Source: Aneurinibacillus sp. REN35
Lineage (GTDB): Bacteria > Bacillota > Bacilli > Aneurinibacillales > Aneurinibacillaceae
Length of the DNA: 49,417 bases
Assembly: GCF_041379945.2 (NCBI RefSeq)
Contig: NZ_JBFTXJ020000022.1
Span: 1-49,417, forward strand
Direction of reading: 5' to 3'
Both the position numbers and the translations under genes were made by a program. Positions 29,217-40,000 of the stretch are shown here, piece after piece. The notes below the pieces were generated by a model that made no database searches, was not told the origin of the DNA, and saw nothing but the letters and a program-made list of their open reading frames with translations. How positions within the stretch are numbered: the stretch's first letter is position 1; the number at the start of each line of letters is the position of its first letter.

Positions 29217-29366
29217 ATGCGGGTAACTGTAACGTTAGCGTGCACCGAGTGCAAACAACGCAACTATACCACAACGAAAAACAAACGTAAGCAAACGGAA
29301 CGCATCGAGATGAAGAAATATTGCAAGTTCTGCAATGATCATACTCTTCATCGTGAAACTCGTTAA
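29217..29366 (+). CDS. rpmG: 50S ribosomal protein L33
   Basis: A 49-residue ribosomal protein. Translation from ATG 29217 begins [17 protein letters not shown] and ends HRETR. Four cysteines (C9, C12, C36, C39) form a zinc ribbon, so this is the zinc-binding C+ form; zinc-free paralogs may exist elsewhere. GGGAGGTG lies upstream. It is the first gene of rpmG-secE-nusG, 36 bases before secE. The small size makes it easy to miss. Confidence 0.95.
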   Translation: MRVTVTLACTECKQRNYTTTKNKRKQTERIEMKKYCKFCNDHTLHRETR

Positions 29367-29402
29367 TCGCAGTATGGGAGTCCAAAAGTATGGGGGTGCG
29401 TT

Positions 29403-29612
29403 ATGAGTTTCACTGATAAACTCAAACGCGGACCGGCCTTTGTAAAGGAAGCCTGGACCGAGCTGAAAAAAGTAACCTGGCCGACGCGTAAGGAATTATT
29501 TTCTTACACGACAGTCGTGCTGGTGACAGTAACGCTCATCGCGATCTTCTTTGCAGTAATTGATTTAGGTATTTCCCAGCTCCTTGAACTCATTTTGAAG
29601 ACAGGGAAATAA
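29403..29612 (+). CDS. secE: Preprotein translocase subunit SecE
   Basis: A 69-residue essential clamp subunit of the SecYEG channel. It has a single membrane helix (~38-60) after an amphipathic segment containing the conserved WTELKKVTWPTRKELFSYT. The length is typical of Firmicute single-helix SecE. GGGGGTG precedes the ATG. Located between rpmG and nusG as in most bacteria. Confidence 0.96.
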   Translation: MSFTDKLKRGPAFVKEAWTELKKVTWPTRKELFSYTTVVLVTVTLIAIFFAVIDLGISQLLELILKTGK

Positions 29613-29649
29613 TGATGGGGGGGTAAGGACACCTGTTGGTCCTCGAATC

Positions 29650-30183
29650 ATGGAAAAACACTGGTATGTAGTTCACACTTATTCAGGATACGAGAATAAG
29701 GTTAAGACAAACCTGGAGAAGCGCGTAGAGTCAATGGGAATGGAAGATAAAATCTTCCGTGTGCTCATTCCTACGGAAGAGGAGACCGAAGAGCGCGACG
29801 GCAAGAGAAAAGTCGTAACGAAAAAGGTTTTTCCGGGGTACGTGCTCGTCGAAATGGCAATGACCGACGATTCCTGGTATGTGGTTCGGAACACGCCCGG
29901 TGTAACTGGATTCGTTGGTTCTGCGGGTGCAGGATCGAAACCGACTCCTCTTCTTCCTGAAGAAGTAGCTTCCATTATGAAGCAAATGGGCATGGAAGAA
30001 ACCGTGCAGCGTGTAGACTTTGAACTGAAAGAAATGGTGAAGGTCAAGGAAGGCCCGTTCGCCAACATGGTTGGTTCTGTTGAAGAGATCCAACTGGACA
30101 AGCGCAAGGTCAAAGTGTTGGTTGATATGTTTGGACGCGAAACGCCCGTTGAGTTGGATTTTACTCAAGTGGCGAAGTTATAG
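29650..30183 (+). CDS. nusG: Transcription elongation/antitermination factor NusG
   Basis: A 177-residue factor with an N-terminal NGN domain (KHWYVVHTYSGYENKVKTNL, ~3-110) that binds RNA polymerase and a C-terminal KOW domain (~125-177, VKEGPFANMVGSVEEI). The ATG has no Shine-Dalgarno at the usual distance. A G-run and AAGGA lie about 20 bases upstream, and a short hairpin (29626-29643) between them and the start may bring them closer. Confidence 0.96.
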   Translation: MEKHWYVVHTYSGYENKVKTNLEKRVESMGMEDKIFRVLIPTEEETEERDGKRKVVTKKVFPGYVLVEMAMTDDSWYVVRNTPGVTGFVGSAGAGSKPTPLLPEEVASIMKQMGMEETVQRVDFELKEMVKVKEGPFANMVGSVEEIQLDKRKVKVLVDMFGRETPVELDFTQVAKL

Positions 30184-30210
30184 AGCTATCGTTTTTAGGA
30201 GGTGTACCAC

Positions 30211-30636
30211 ATGGCGAAAAAAGTTATTAAAATGGTTAAACTTCAAATCCCTGCAGGTAAAGCGAATCCGGCACCACCGGTTGGTCCGGCTCTTGGTCAA
30301 GCAGGTGTGAATATCATGGGATTCTGTAAAGAATTCAATGCTCGTACACAAGAGCAAGCAGGTCTGATTATTCCGGTTGAGATTACAGTGTTCGAAGACC
30401 GTTCGTTCACGTTCATCACGAAAACTCCTCCGGCTGCAGTTCTTCTGAAAAAAGCTGCTGGAATCGAATCTGGTTCTGCTGTACCGAACAAAACAAAAGT
30501 TGCGACTGTAAAACGCGATAAAGTTCGCGAAATCGCTGAAACAAAAATGCCTGATCTGAACGCTGCAGATGTTGAAGCTGCTATGCGTATGGTTGAAGGT
30601 ACTGCCCGCAGCATGGGCATCACAATCGTTGACTAA
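30211..30636 (+). CDS. rplK: 50S ribosomal protein L11
   Basis: A 141-residue protein of the GTPase-associated centre. N-terminal [24 protein letters not shown] includes the proline-rich hinge and the methylated Lys positions; the C-terminal RNA-binding domain ends [20 protein letters not shown] lies upstream of ATG 30211; an ATG three codons earlier overlaps that site and was rejected. Confidence 0.97.
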   Translation: MAKKVIKMVKLQIPAGKANPAPPVGPALGQAGVNIMGFCKEFNARTQEQAGLIIPVEITVFEDRSFTFITKTPPAAVLLKKAAGIESGSAVPNKTKVATVKRDKVREIAETKMPDLNAADVEAAMRMVEGTARSMGITIVD

Positions 30637-30673
30637 TTGGTTGGCTAATGGCTAACCCGACATGTTTCTACCG

Positions 30674-30716
30674 CAGGGTTGTGTAAGTACGGGATGACCG
30701 TCGACGCGCAGCCCTG
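30674..30716 (+). ncRNA. Structured element in the rplK-rplA intergenic region
   Basis: An 11-bp stem CAGGGTTGTGT / GCGCAGCCCTG (30674-30684 with 30706-30716, three G-U pairs) closes an internal loop and a 4-bp ACGG / CCGT hairpin. It has no T tail, so it is not a terminator. It could be an L1 autoregulatory or processing site; that is a guess from its place before rplA. Confidence 0.45.
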
Positions 30717-30765
30717 TTTCGTGGGAGGCACAACCGTTAAAACCACAATTAAGGAGGAAATTAAC

Positions 30766-31455
30766 GTGGCGAAAAAGGGTAAAAACTACTTAGAAGCTGC
30801 AAAGTTGATTGATCGCAGTGTTGCGTATGAAATCAACGAAGCTCTTGAACTTGTAAAAAAAGCTTCAAAAGCTAAATTCGATGAAACTGTAGAAGTAGCA
30901 TTCCGCTTGGGCGTTGATCCGCGCAAAAACGATCAACAAATCCGTGGAGCTGTTGTACTTCCGCATGGTACTGGTAAAACACAACGTGTACTTGTATTCG
31001 CAAAAGGCGAAAAAGCAAAAGAAGCAGAAGCTGCAGGTGCAGATTATGTAGGTGACGACGAATTCGTTAACAAGATCCAACAAGGTTGGTTCGAGTTCGA
31101 TGTTGTCGTTGCAACACCAGATATGATGGGTACTGTTGGTAAACTGGGTCGTGTTCTCGGACCGAAAGGCTTAATGCCGAACCCAAAAACAGGCACAGTA
31201 ACATTCGAAGTTGAAAAAGCTGTTAAAGAAATCAAAGCAGGTAAAATCGAATACCGTACGGATAAAGCGGGTAACATCCACGCGCCAATCGGTAAAGTAT
31301 CGTTCGATGTTGAGAAGCTTGCTGATAACTTGAACACGCTGATCGACACATTACAAAAAGCAAAGCCAGCTGCCGCTAAAGGTACGTACATGAAAAACAT
31401 TACTGTAAGTTCCACAATGGGTCCTGGCGTAAAAATTGCTGTTTCCACAAAATAA
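30766..31455 (+). CDS. rplA: 50S ribosomal protein L1
   Basis: A 229-residue protein of the L1 stalk, and in many bacteria a translational repressor of its own operon. Full-length two-domain fold with [23 protein letters not shown] and [16 protein letters not shown] segments. The start is GTG 30766 with AAGGAGG nine bases upstream. The upstream in-frame ATG (30679) lies in the intergenic hairpin and lacks a binding site. Confidence 0.97.
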   Translation: MAKKGKNYLEAAKLIDRSVAYEINEALELVKKASKAKFDETVEVAFRLGVDPRKNDQQIRGAVVLPHGTGKTQRVLVFAKGEKAKEAEAAGADYVGDDEFVNKIQQGWFEFDVVVATPDMMGTVGKLGRVLGPKGLMPNPKTGTVTFEVEKAVKEIKAGKIEYRTDKAGNIHAPIGKVSFDVEKLADNLNTLIDTLQKAKPAAAKGTYMKNITVSSTMGPGVKIAVSTK

Positions 31456-31459
31456 TTGC

Positions 31460-31488
31460 TTGACATCGATTCTTGTAATTGATAAGAT
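31460..31488 (+). promoter_or_regulatory. SigA promoter of rplJ-rplL
   Basis: Consensus TTGACA (31460-31465), exactly 17 bases, and TAAGAT (31483-31488); start near 31495. Confidence 0.85.
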
Positions 31489-31494
31489 AGCATT

Positions 31495-31622
31495 TGTTGA
31501 TAAATGAATATGCCGTTACCGTAGACAGAAGGTGCTTGCCGTCCGGCAGCTTAATTTCCTTCCGAGGTGCTGAACGATATAAATGTATCTTAAGCCTTCG
31601 CATGTCTGCGGAGGCTTTTTTC
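31495..31622 (+). promoter_or_regulatory. Ribosomal L10 leader with attenuator
   Basis: The leader holds the conserved L10-binding elements GTAGACAGAAGGTGC (31521-31535) and CCTTCCGAGGT (31558-31568), followed by an intrinsic terminator (AAGCCTTCGCA / TGCGGAGGCTT, 31592-31602 with 31607-31617, T run). Binding of excess L10(L12)4 should favour the terminator and lower rplJL transcription, as known for the L10 leader family in Firmicutes. Confidence 0.85.
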
Positions 31623-31657
31623 ATGAAGAAAAATCTCATGCTACAGGAGGTGCAAAC

Positions 31658-32155
31658 ATGTCCGTACGTGAAGAGAAAGTTCAAATCGTAAACGAAATTA
31701 CTGAGAAATTTCAAAGCAGCAAAGGTGTAGTTGTAACTGACTACCGTGGACTGAACGTAGCGCAAGTAACTGAGTTGCGTAAAAAGTGCCGCGAAGCTGG
31801 CGTAGAATTCAAAGTGTACAAAAACACAATGACTCGCCGTGCAACTGCCGCAGCTGGTCTGAGTGACCTGGATGCTTCATTAACTGGCCCTACGGCTATC
31901 GCATTCAGTAATGAAGACGAGATTTCTGCAGCGAAAGTAATCTCTGATTTCGCGAAAACGAACGATGCTCTCGAAATTAAGGGCGGTGTAATGGAAGGCA
32001 AAGTGCTTTCTGTTGAAGAAGTTAAGGCTATTGCTAGCCTGCCGAACCGCGAAGGTCTACTCTCTATGCTTCTTAGCGTGCTTCAAGCACCTATTCGCAA
32101 CTTCGCGCTTGCTGTTAAAGCTGTCGGTGAACAAAAAGAAGGCCAAGAGGCTTAA
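31658..32155 (+). CDS. rplJ: 50S ribosomal protein L10
   Basis: A 165-residue stalk base protein that carries L7/L12 dimers. The N-terminal rRNA-binding domain includes [19 protein letters not shown] and [13 protein letters not shown]; the C-terminal helix binds L12. ATG 31658 follows ACAGGAGGTG. Autoregulated through the upstream leader. rplL follows after 28 bases. Confidence 0.97.
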   Translation: MSVREEKVQIVNEITEKFQSSKGVVVTDYRGLNVAQVTELRKKCREAGVEFKVYKNTMTRRATAAAGLSDLDASLTGPTAIAFSNEDEISAAKVISDFAKTNDALEIKGGVMEGKVLSVEEVKAIASLPNREGLLSMLLSVLQAPIRNFALAVKAVGEQKEGQEA

Positions 32156-32183
32156 TCTTATAATCTGTTAGGAGGATCACACA

Positions 32184-32549
32184 ATGAGTAAAGAGCAAAT
32201 CATTGAAGCGATTAAAGAAATGTCCGTTCTTGAACTGAACGATCTTGTAAAAGCAATTGAAGAAGAATTCGGCGTAACTGCAGCTGCTCCAGTAGCAGTT
32301 ATGGGTGGCGCTGGCGGCGGCGCAGCTGAAGCTGAGCAAACTGAATTCACAGTTGTTCTGTCTTCTGCTGGTGCTTCTAAAATCAACGTTATCAAAGTTG
32401 TTCGCGAAATCACTGGCCTTGGCTTGAAAGAAGCAAAAGCTATGGTTGACGGCGCTCCTGCAAACGTTAAAGAAGGAATTGCTAAAGACGAAGCTGAACA
32501 AATTAAAGCTAAGCTTGAAGAAGCTGGCGCATCTGTTGAAGTTAAGTAA
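32184..32549 (+). CDS. rplL: 50S ribosomal protein L7/L12
   Basis: A 121-residue acidic stalk protein that recruits translation GTPases. It has an N-terminal dimerisation domain, an alanine/glycine-rich hinge (~38-52), and a C-terminal domain with [25 protein letters not shown] lies upstream. It is the last gene before a strong hairpin. Confidence 0.98.
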   Translation: MSKEQIIEAIKEMSVLELNDLVKAIEEEFGVTAAAPVAVMGGAGGGAAEAEQTEFTVVLSSAGASKINVIKVVREITGLGLKEAKAMVDGAPANVKEGIAKDEAEQIKAKLEEAGASVEVK

Positions 32550-32565
32550 TTTCTTTGACGGTCTC

Positions 32566-32602
32566 ATAAAGCCCGGCGTATCAATACGCCGGGCTTTATT
32601 AT
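32566..32602 (+). terminator. Hairpin/terminator after rplL
   Basis: A perfect 15-bp stem (ATAAAGCCCGGCGTA / TACGCCGGGCTTTAT, 32566-32580 with 32585-32599) with a four-base loop. The trailing T run is short, so partial read-through to ybxB is likely. Confidence 0.8.
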
Positions 32603-32631
32603 AGAATAAATCTAGCATTGAGGTGACGCGG

Positions 32632-33228
32632 ATGGAGCATTACTATACGAATCAACCTGGAGCCGACAGCAAAGAACAGAGTTTTACGTTCGAATTGCGG
32701 GGGAGAGAGTTTCGTTTTATTACCGATCGCGGCGTCTTTTCAAAAAATCGCATTGATTTCGGCAGTGTTCTTTTAATTGAGACAATGGAAATCAAAGACG
32801 GAATGAACGTTCTCGATGTGGGCTGCGGGTATGGTCCGATTGGAATGGCCGCCGCATCGCTTACTCCGTCCGGCAACGTGCTCATGCTGGATGTAAATGA
32901 AAGAGCTGTCTTGCTTGCGAACCGCAATCTTGCATTGAACGGATTTGCTAATGCGCAGGCGATCATCAGCGATCAATTCTCCGCCGTTCCTTCAAACAGA
33001 CAATTCGACGTGATTCTAACCAATCCGCCGATCCGCGCTGGGAAGCACGTTGTGCATGGAATTTTTGAGCGTGCACACGACCATTTGGTTCCGGGTGGGA
33101 GCCTCTGGATAGTGATTCAAAAAAAGCAGGGAGCGCCCTCTGCGCTCGCAAAACTGCAGGAACTATACTCTGAAGTACATGAAGCCGCAAAAAAGAAAGG
33201 GTACTCCATCTTTCAGGCAACAAAATAG
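32632..33228 (+). CDS. ybxB: Class I SAM-dependent methyltransferase, RsmC/YbxB-like
   Basis: A 198-residue methyltransferase. Motif I is VLDVGCGYGPIGMA (~61-74), and the catalytic motif ILTNPPIRAGK (~126-136) is the NPP-type signature of RsmC/RlmG 16S/23S rRNA guanine-N2 methyltransferases. B. subtilis ybxB occupies the same place between rplL and rpoB. The precise rRNA target is unknown. ATG 32632 is preceded by GAGGTG; a GTG three codons earlier overlaps that site. Confidence 0.88.
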   Translation: MEHYYTNQPGADSKEQSFTFELRGREFRFITDRGVFSKNRIDFGSVLLIETMEIKDGMNVLDVGCGYGPIGMAAASLTPSGNVLMLDVNERAVLLANRNLALNGFANAQAIISDQFSAVPSNRQFDVILTNPPIRAGKHVVHGIFERAHDHLVPGGSLWIVIQKKQGAPSALAKLQELYSEVHEAAKKKGYSIFQATK

Positions 33229-33232
33229 TAAG

Positions 33233-33261
33233 TTGACATTGTATTTTGAATGTGATATCGT
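33233..33261 (+). promoter_or_regulatory. Promoter of rpoB-rpoC
   Basis: TTGACA (33233-33238), 17 bases, and TATCGT (33256-33261) with an extended -10 TGA. It lies just after the ybxB stop and gives a leader of about 225 nt before rpoB. Confidence 0.65.
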
Positions 33262-33421
33262 TATTTAATGCCACTGATTATGTGAACGAGTAAGTGGAAA
33301 TTGCATAAAATGTCAACCTTTTTTTTGTCTAAAAGAAAGGAAGGTTATGAAGTAAGTATGAGAATATTATGCCTGGGCAATACTGGGATAATATTAGCAT
33401 TCGGTTCTTCAAATTAATACT

Positions 33422-33463
33422 AAAGTCTTCTCTACATATTATAGGGAGACTTTGTTCTTTTTT
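33422..33463 (+). terminator. Attenuator-like terminator in the rpoB leader
   Basis: Stem AAAGTCTTCTCT / AGGGAGACTTT (33422-33433 with 33443-33453, one bulge) followed by GTTCTTTTTT. It lies inside the untranslated leader, 30 bases before rpoB. Upstream in the same leader, AATATTA / TAATATT (about 33363-33397) and CCACT / AGTGG (about 33271-33297) also pair. Confidence 0.6.
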
Positions 33464-33494
33464 GTGCAAAAACTCGGTTTGAGAGGTGAATAAG

Positions 33495-36400
33495 TTGGCA
33501 GGTCATCTAATTCAGTGTGGACGTCATCGCCAGCGTCGCAGCTACGCGAGAATTAAAGAGGTAATGGAATTACCTAATCTGATTGAAATCCAGCAGCAGT
33601 CATATCAATGGTTCCTAGACGAAGGCCTTCGTGAGATGTTCCATGATATCTCTCCAATCCAGGATTTCACAGGCAATCTTGTTCTAGAGTTTATTGACTA
33701 TAGTTTAGGGGAACCTAAATATTCTGTCGATGAATCAAAAGAACGGGATGTAACGTATGCTGCACCGCTGCGTGTGAAAGTTCGTCTCATCAACAAAGAA
33801 ACGGGAGAAGTCAAAGAACAAGAAGTATTTATGGGTGATTTCCCGCTTATGACAGAGACGGGGACTTTCATTATCAATGGAGCTGAGAGGGTTATTGTCA
33901 GTCAGCTTGTTCGTTCTCCTAGCGTTTATTTCAGCACAAAAGTAGATAAGAATGGTAAGCAGGCTTATGCTGCAACCGTAATTCCGAACCGAGGCGCATG
34001 GCTTGAACTCGAAACCGACGCGAAGGATATTATCTACGTTCGCATCGACCGTACGAGGAAGATCCCGGTTACGGTTCTTTTGCGTGCATTAGGATTCGGT
34101 ACTGACGTAGAGATTCTGAACCTGCTTGGAGAAGACGAGTATATCAAGAATACGTTGGAGAAGGATAATACTGATTCAACGGAAAAAGCGCTTATCGAAA
34201 TCTATGAAAGACTGCGTCCAGGCGAGCCGCCGACTGTCGAAAATGCGAAAAGTTTGTTAATTTCTCGTTTCTTCGATCCGAAACGCTATGATCTGGCAAA
34301 CGTAGGTCGCTATAAAATCAATAAAAAGCTTCACATTAAAAATAGATTATACAATCAGCGTCTTGCTGAAACACTAATTGATACAAATACAGGAGAAATC
34401 ATTGCTGAAGCTGGTCAGATGATTGATCGTCGTCTGCTTGACCGCATTCTCCCATATCTTGAGGACAACGTTGGTTTTGTAAACGTACGGCCTCGTGGTG
34501 GCGTATTAGAAGATGAGATTCGTCTGCAATCTATTAATATCTTCTCGCCGACCGAAGATGGAAAAGTTATTAAAGTAACAGCTAACGGATTGATTGATAA
34601 GAAGGTTAAACATATCACTCCAGCTGATATTATCGCTTCTATTAACTATTTCATTAATCTACTGCATGGCATTGGAACGACGGATGATATTGACCATCTG
34701 GGTAATCGTCGTCTGCGTTCTGTTGGGGAACTGCTGCAGAATCAGTTCCGTATTGGTCTATCCCGTATGGAGCGTGTTGTGCGCGAACGTATGTCCATCC
34801 AGGACGCGAATGCGATTACGCCGCAGGCATTGATCAATATTCGTCCGGTAATTGCGGCGATTAAGGAGTTTTTTGGAAGCTCTCAGTTATCGCAATTTAT
34901 GGATCAGACGAATCCGCTGGCTGAACTGACACATAAGCGTCGTCTGTCCGCGCTTGGACCGGGTGGTTTAACCCGTGAACGTGCAGGTTTTGAAGTGCGT
35001 GACGTTCACCACTCTCACTACGGTCGTATGTGTCCGATTGAGACGCCGGAAGGTCCGAATATCGGTCTGATTAACTCTCTGTCATCTTATGCACGCATTA
35101 ATGAATACGGCTTTATTGAGACGCCGCGTCGTAAAATTGATCCAGAAACGAACCGCGTAACGATGATTATCGAATATCTGACTGCGGATGAGGAAGACGT
35201 ATTCAACATCGCTCAGGCGAATGCTCCGCTGACGGAGGAAGGCCACTTTGTGAACGAGATGGTAATCTGCCGTCGTAAGGGTGAGATCATTACCGTTCCG
35301 CGCGATAAAGTCGACTATATGGACGTATCGCCGAAACAGGTTGTATCTGTTGCGACAGCAATGATTCCATTCCTGGAGAATGACGATGCTAACCGTGCCC
35401 TTATGGGTGCGAACATGCAGCGTCAAGCCGTGCCTTTGCTTGTGCCGGAAGCACCGTTTATCGGTACAGGTATGGAGCATAAAGCAGCGAAAGACTCCGG
35501 GGTAGCGACTGTTGTGCGCCATCCGGGTGTTGTAGAGCGTGTAACTGCCCGTGAAATCTGGGTACGCCGTCAAGAAGAGATCGACGGACGTACGATTATG
35601 GGCGATATTGACAAATATAAAATGCACAAGTTCGAACGTTCTAACCAGGGAACATGCATTAATCAGCGTCCGATTATCAAACGGGGCGAAGTAGTGAAAG
35701 CCGGCGACATTATTGCTGACGGCCCTTCAACGGAAAAAGGCGAATTGGCTCTTGGTCGCAATGTTGTCGTTGCGTTCATGACGTGGGAAGGTTACAACTA
35801 CGAGGATGCCATCCTGTTAAGCGAAAAACTTGTAAAAGAAGATGTATATACATCAATTCACATTGAAGAATATGAATCCGAAGCTCGTGATACGAAGCTT
35901 GGCCCTGAAGAGATTACGCGTGATATTCCTAATGTCGGGGAAGATGCACTGCGCAATCTTGATGAGCGCGGAATCATTCGGATCGGTGCTGAGATTAAAG
36001 ACGGCGATATCCTGGTAGGAAAAGTGACACCGAAGGGTGTGACGGAACTAACAGCAGAAGAGCGTCTTTTGCACGCCATTTTCGGTGAGAAAGCACGTGA
36101 AGTTCGTGATACATCCCTGCGTGTACCGCATGGCGGCTCCGGCATCGTCGTTGACGTTAAAGTCTTCACTCGTGAGAACGGAGACGAATTACCACCGGGT
36201 GTAAACCAACTTGTGCGCGTATATATCGCACAAAAACGGAAAATCTCTGTTGGGGATAAGATGGCCGGTCGTCATGGTAATAAAGGGGTTATTGCCCGTA
36301 TTCTTCCAGAGGAGGATATGCCGTTCCTGCCGGATGGCACGCCTGTACAGGTTGTGCTTAATCCGCTTGGTGTACCGTCTCGGATGAACATCGGTCAGGC

Positions 36401-37022
36401 GCTTGAAGTGCATTTAGGTATGGCTGCCAAAATGCTCGGCATTCACATTGCTACTCCTGTATTTGATGGAGCGACAGAAGACGATGTATTCGATACTCTC
36501 GAAGAAGCAGGGATGAGCCGCACAGGTAAAACCCGCCTATTTGATGGACGTACTGGAGAGCCGTTTGACCGTACAGTAACTGTAGGCGTCATGTACATGA
36601 TTAAACTTGCGCATATGGTTGATGACAAAATCCATGCCCGTTCTACTGGGCCATACTCTCTCGTTACTCAGCAGCCTCTCGGCGGTAAAGCCCAGTTCGG
36701 CGGCCAGCGTTTCGGGGAGATGGAGGTATGGGCGCTTGAAGCATACGGTGCTGCTTATACGCTCCAAGAGATTCTTACCGTCAAATCGGATGACGTCGTA
36801 GGTCGTGTGAAGACATACGAGTCCATTGTTAAAGGAGAAAATGTACCAGAACCTGGTGTACCGGAATCCTTTAAAGTATTGATTAAAGAGCTGCAAAGTT
36901 TAGGTATGGATGTAAAAATACTCTCTGAAGACGAGCAGGAAATCGAGATGCGGGATACGGATGAAGATGATGATACGTCTGGAGAGAAGCTGCACTTAAA
37001 CATCAGCGGTACCGAAGAGTAA
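33495..37022 (+). CDS. rpoB: RNA polymerase beta subunit RpoB
   Basis: A 1175-residue catalytic subunit. The rifampicin region (~461-495, [11 protein letters not shown] to LSALGPGG) has the common sensitive residues (Q, D, H, R, S) and no known resistance change. Other landmarks are [17 protein letters not shown], and [11 protein letters not shown] in the C-terminal active-site region. The start is TTG 33495 with GAGAGGTG six bases upstream; a GTG three codons earlier overlaps that site. The length is that of a Bacillales enzyme without large insertions. rpoC follows after 35 bases. Confidence 0.98.
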   Translation: MAGHLIQCGRHRQRRSYARIKEVMELPNLIEIQQQSYQWFLDEGLREMFHDISPIQDFTGNLVLEFIDYSLGEPKYSVDESKERDVTYAAPLRVKVRLINKETGEVKEQEVFMGDFPLMTETGTFIINGAERVIVSQLVRSPSVYFSTKVDKNGKQAYAATVIPNRGAWLELETDAKDIIYVRIDRTRKIPVTVLLRALGFGTDVEILNLLGEDEYIKNTLEKDNTDSTEKALIEIYERLRPGEPPTVENAKSLLISRFFDPKRYDLANVGRYKINKKLHIKNRLYNQRLAETLIDTNTGEIIAEAGQMIDRRLLDRILPYLEDNVGFVNVRPRGGVLEDEIRLQSINIFSPTEDGKVIKVTANGLIDKKVKHITPADIIASINYFINLLHGIGTTDDIDHLGNRRLRSVGELLQNQFRIGLSRMERVVRERMSIQDANAITPQALINIRPVIAAIKEFFGSSQLSQFMDQTNPLAELTHKRRLSALGPGGLTRERAGFEVRDVHHSHYGRMCPIETPEGPNIGLINSLSSYARINEYGFIETPRRKIDPETNRVTMIIEYLTADEEDVFNIAQANAPLTEEGHFVNEMVICRRKGEIITVPRDKVDYMDVSPKQVVSVATAMIPFLENDDANRALMGANMQRQAVPLLVPEAPFIGTGMEHKAAKDSGVATVVRHPGVVERVTAREIWVRRQEEIDGRTIMGDIDKYKMHKFERSNQGTCINQRPIIKRGEVVKAGDIIADGPSTEKGELALGRNVVVAFMTWEGYNYEDAILLSEKLVKEDVYTSIHIEEYESEARDTKLGPEEITRDIPNVGEDALRNLDERGIIRIGAEIKDGDILVGKVTPKGVTELTAEERLLHAIFGEKAREVRDTSLRVPHGGSGIVVDVKVFTRENGDELPPGVNQLVRVYIAQKRKISVGDKMAGRHGNKGVIARILPEEDMPFLPDGTPVQVVLNPLGVPSRMNIGQALEVHLGMAAKMLGIHIATPVFDGATEDDVFDTLEEAGMSRTGKTRLFDGRTGEPFDRTVTVGVMYMIKLAHMVDDKIHARSTGPYSLVTQQPLGGKAQFGGQRFGEMEVWALEAYGAAYTLQEILTVKSDDVVGRVKTYESIVKGENVPEPGVPESFKVLIKELQSLGMDVKILSEDEQEIEMRDTDEDDDTSGEKLHLNISGTEE

Positions 37023-37057
37023 AGGATGAAACCGGGAAGTAATGGGAGGTATGCGCC

Positions 37058-40000
37058 TTGTTAGATGTAAATAATTTTGAGTATATGAAAATCGGCCTCG
37101 CATCACCCGATAAGATTCGTTCCTGGTCTTATGGTGAGGTCAAAAAACCGGAAACCATTAACTACCGGACATTAAAACCCGAAAAAGAAGGCTTGTTTTG
37201 CGAGAAAATTTTCGGACCGCAGAAGGACTGGGAATGTCACTGCGGGAAGTACAAGCGTGTTCGCTATAAAGGCGTAGTCTGCGATCGCTGCGGTGTTGAA
37301 GTAACCCGCGCGAAAGTACGCCGGGAGCGCATGGGGCATATTGAACTGGCTGCCCCAGTCTCTCACATCTGGTATTTCAAAGGCATTCCGAGCCGTATGG
37401 GGCTTGTGCTTGATATGTCCCCACGTTCTCTAGAAGAGGTTATCTACTTTGCATCGTATGTAGTTGTTGATCCGGGCGAGACACCGCTTGAGAAAAAACA
37501 ACTCTTGTCTGAGAAGGAATACCGCAATTATCGTGATAAGTACGGTGCTTCCTTCACTGCTGCTATGGGTGCAGAGGCGATTAAGCGTCTGCTTGCAGAA
37601 ATCGATCTCGATAAAGAAGTAGATTACTTAAAAGAAGAATTAAAGTCTGCACAAGGCCAGCGCCGCAACCGTGTAATTAAGCGGCTCGAAGTTCTTGAGG
37701 CATTCCGTAATTCCGGCAACAATCCGGATTGGATGGTGCTTGATGTCCTGCCGGTGATTCCGCCGGAACTTCGTCCGATGGTACAGCTTGACGGTGGACG
37801 CTTTGCAACGTCTGACTTAAACGACCTGTATCGCCGGGTAATCAACCGGAACAACCGTCTGAAGCGTCTGCTTGATCTTGGCGCGCCAGATATTATCGTG
37901 CAGAATGAAAAACGCATGCTGCAGGAAGCGGTAGACGCGCTGATCGATAACGGTCGTCGTGGGCGTCCGGTAACAGGTCCAGGTAACCGTCCTCTGAAAT
38001 CTCTTAGCCATATGCTTAAGGGTAAGCAAGGACGTTTCCGTCAGAACCTGCTTGGTAAGCGTGTTGACTACTCTGGTCGTTCCGTTATCGTGGTAGGTCC
38101 GCATCTGAAAATGTATCAGTGCGGTCTTCCAAAAGAAATGGCGCTGGAGTTGTTCAAGCCGTTTGTAATGAAAGAACTAGTCAGCAAAGGGCTGGCTCAT
38201 AATATTAAATCCGCCAAGCGTAAAGTTGAGCGGGTGCATCCGGAAGTATGGGATGTTCTTGAGGATGTCATTAAAGAACACCCAGTGCTCCTCAATCGTG
38301 CGCCTACGCTCCATAGATTGGGTATTCAGGCATTTGAGCCGACGCTTGTTGAGGGTCGTGCAATTCGTCTGCATCCGCTCGTATGTACGGCATATAATGC
38401 TGACTTCGACGGTGACCAGATGGCTGTACACGTTCCGCTATCTGCAGAAGCACAGGCAGAGGCCCGTATTCTTATGCTAGCGGCGCAGAATATTCTCAAC
38501 CCGAAAGACGGTAAGCCGGTTGTTACACCGTCTCAGGATATGGTTCTTGGTACGTATTACCTGACTATGGAGAATAAAGAAGCAAAAGGAGAAGGCCATA
38601 TCTTCTCTAACACAAATCAGGCAATCGCAGCTTACGCAAGCGGTCATATTTCTCTACATGCCCGTATTGCAGTGCCACCGAAGAGCCTGAACAAAACATC
38701 CTTTACACCGGAGCAGCGTGAAGCTCCATTGATGGTAACAACGGTTGGTAAGCTCATCTTTAACGAGATCTTCCCGTCAGAACTGCCGTATATCAATGAG
38801 CCGACCAAAGCGAACCTGCAGAAGAATGTCCCTGATACGTTCTTTATCTTTGATAAGGGTGTAAACGTAAAGGAATTCCTAGAAAGTGTTCCTGAGCAAG
38901 AAGCGGTGAAAAAGGGATACTTGGGTACGATCATCTCTGAATGCTTCCGCCGCTTCGGAACAACAGAAACATCGGTAATTCTTGATAAGATCAAGGCGAA
39001 TGGCTTTAAGTACTCTACGCAAGCCGGTATTACGGTTGCGGTTGCTGATATTCAAACTCCGCATGAGAAGCAAGAAATTCTTGCGGGTGCTGAGGAGCAG
39101 GTACAAAAGGTTATGCAGCAGTACCGTCGTGGTCTGATTACAGAAAACGAGCGGTATGACCGGGTTATCAGCATCTGGAGCAAAGCGAAAGATGATGTAA
39201 CGAAGGTTCTGATGGCTTCTCTTGATAAATTTAATGCCATTAACATGATGGCGACATCCGGTGCTCGTGGTAACGTATCACAGATTACCCAGCTTGCAGG
39301 GATGCGTGGTCTGATGGCGAATCCGTCCGGACGTATTATCGAGCTTCCAATCAAGTCGAACTTCCGTGAAGGTCTGACGGTATTGGAATACTTTATCTCT
39401 ACACACGGCGCCCGGAAAGGTCTGGCTGATACCGCACTGCGTACCGCCGACTCAGGGTATCTGACCCGCCGCCTTGTAGACGTTGCACAGGATGTTATCG
39501 TACGTGAAGATGATTGTGGTACGGATAAAGGTGTTAAGGCCGGTGCACTTCGTGACGGTAAGGAAATTATTGAAGAGTTGTATGACCGTATTGCGGGACG
39601 CTATTCGTTCCAGACTGTACGTCATCCGGAGACAGGCGAAATCATCGTAGGCCGCAATGAGCTGATTGATGAGGATATTGCTGATGAGATTATGGCAGCA
39701 GGTATTACAGAGGTAAATATCCGTTCTGTTATTGGCTGTCGTACACAGCATGGCGTATGTAAAAAATGCTATGGCCGCAACCTGGCAACAGGTAAAAAGG
39801 TTGATATCGGTGAAGCGGTTGGTATTATCGCTGCACAATCCATCGGGGAACCGGGTACACAGCTGACGATGCGTACATTCCATACCGGTGGGGTTGCCGG
39901 AGACGATATCACGCAGGGTCTTCCGCGTATTCAGGAGCTGTTTGAAGCTCGGAATCCAAAAGGTCAGGCAATCATTACCGAAATCGAAGGTGAAGTCGTC

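Noticed and set aside
33232-33316. GTTGACAT / ATGTCAAC inverted repeat around the rpoB promoter as a terminator hairpin
   Set aside because: The left arm is the -35 box, so it would not be transcribed from this promoter. The long loop also makes folding unlikely.
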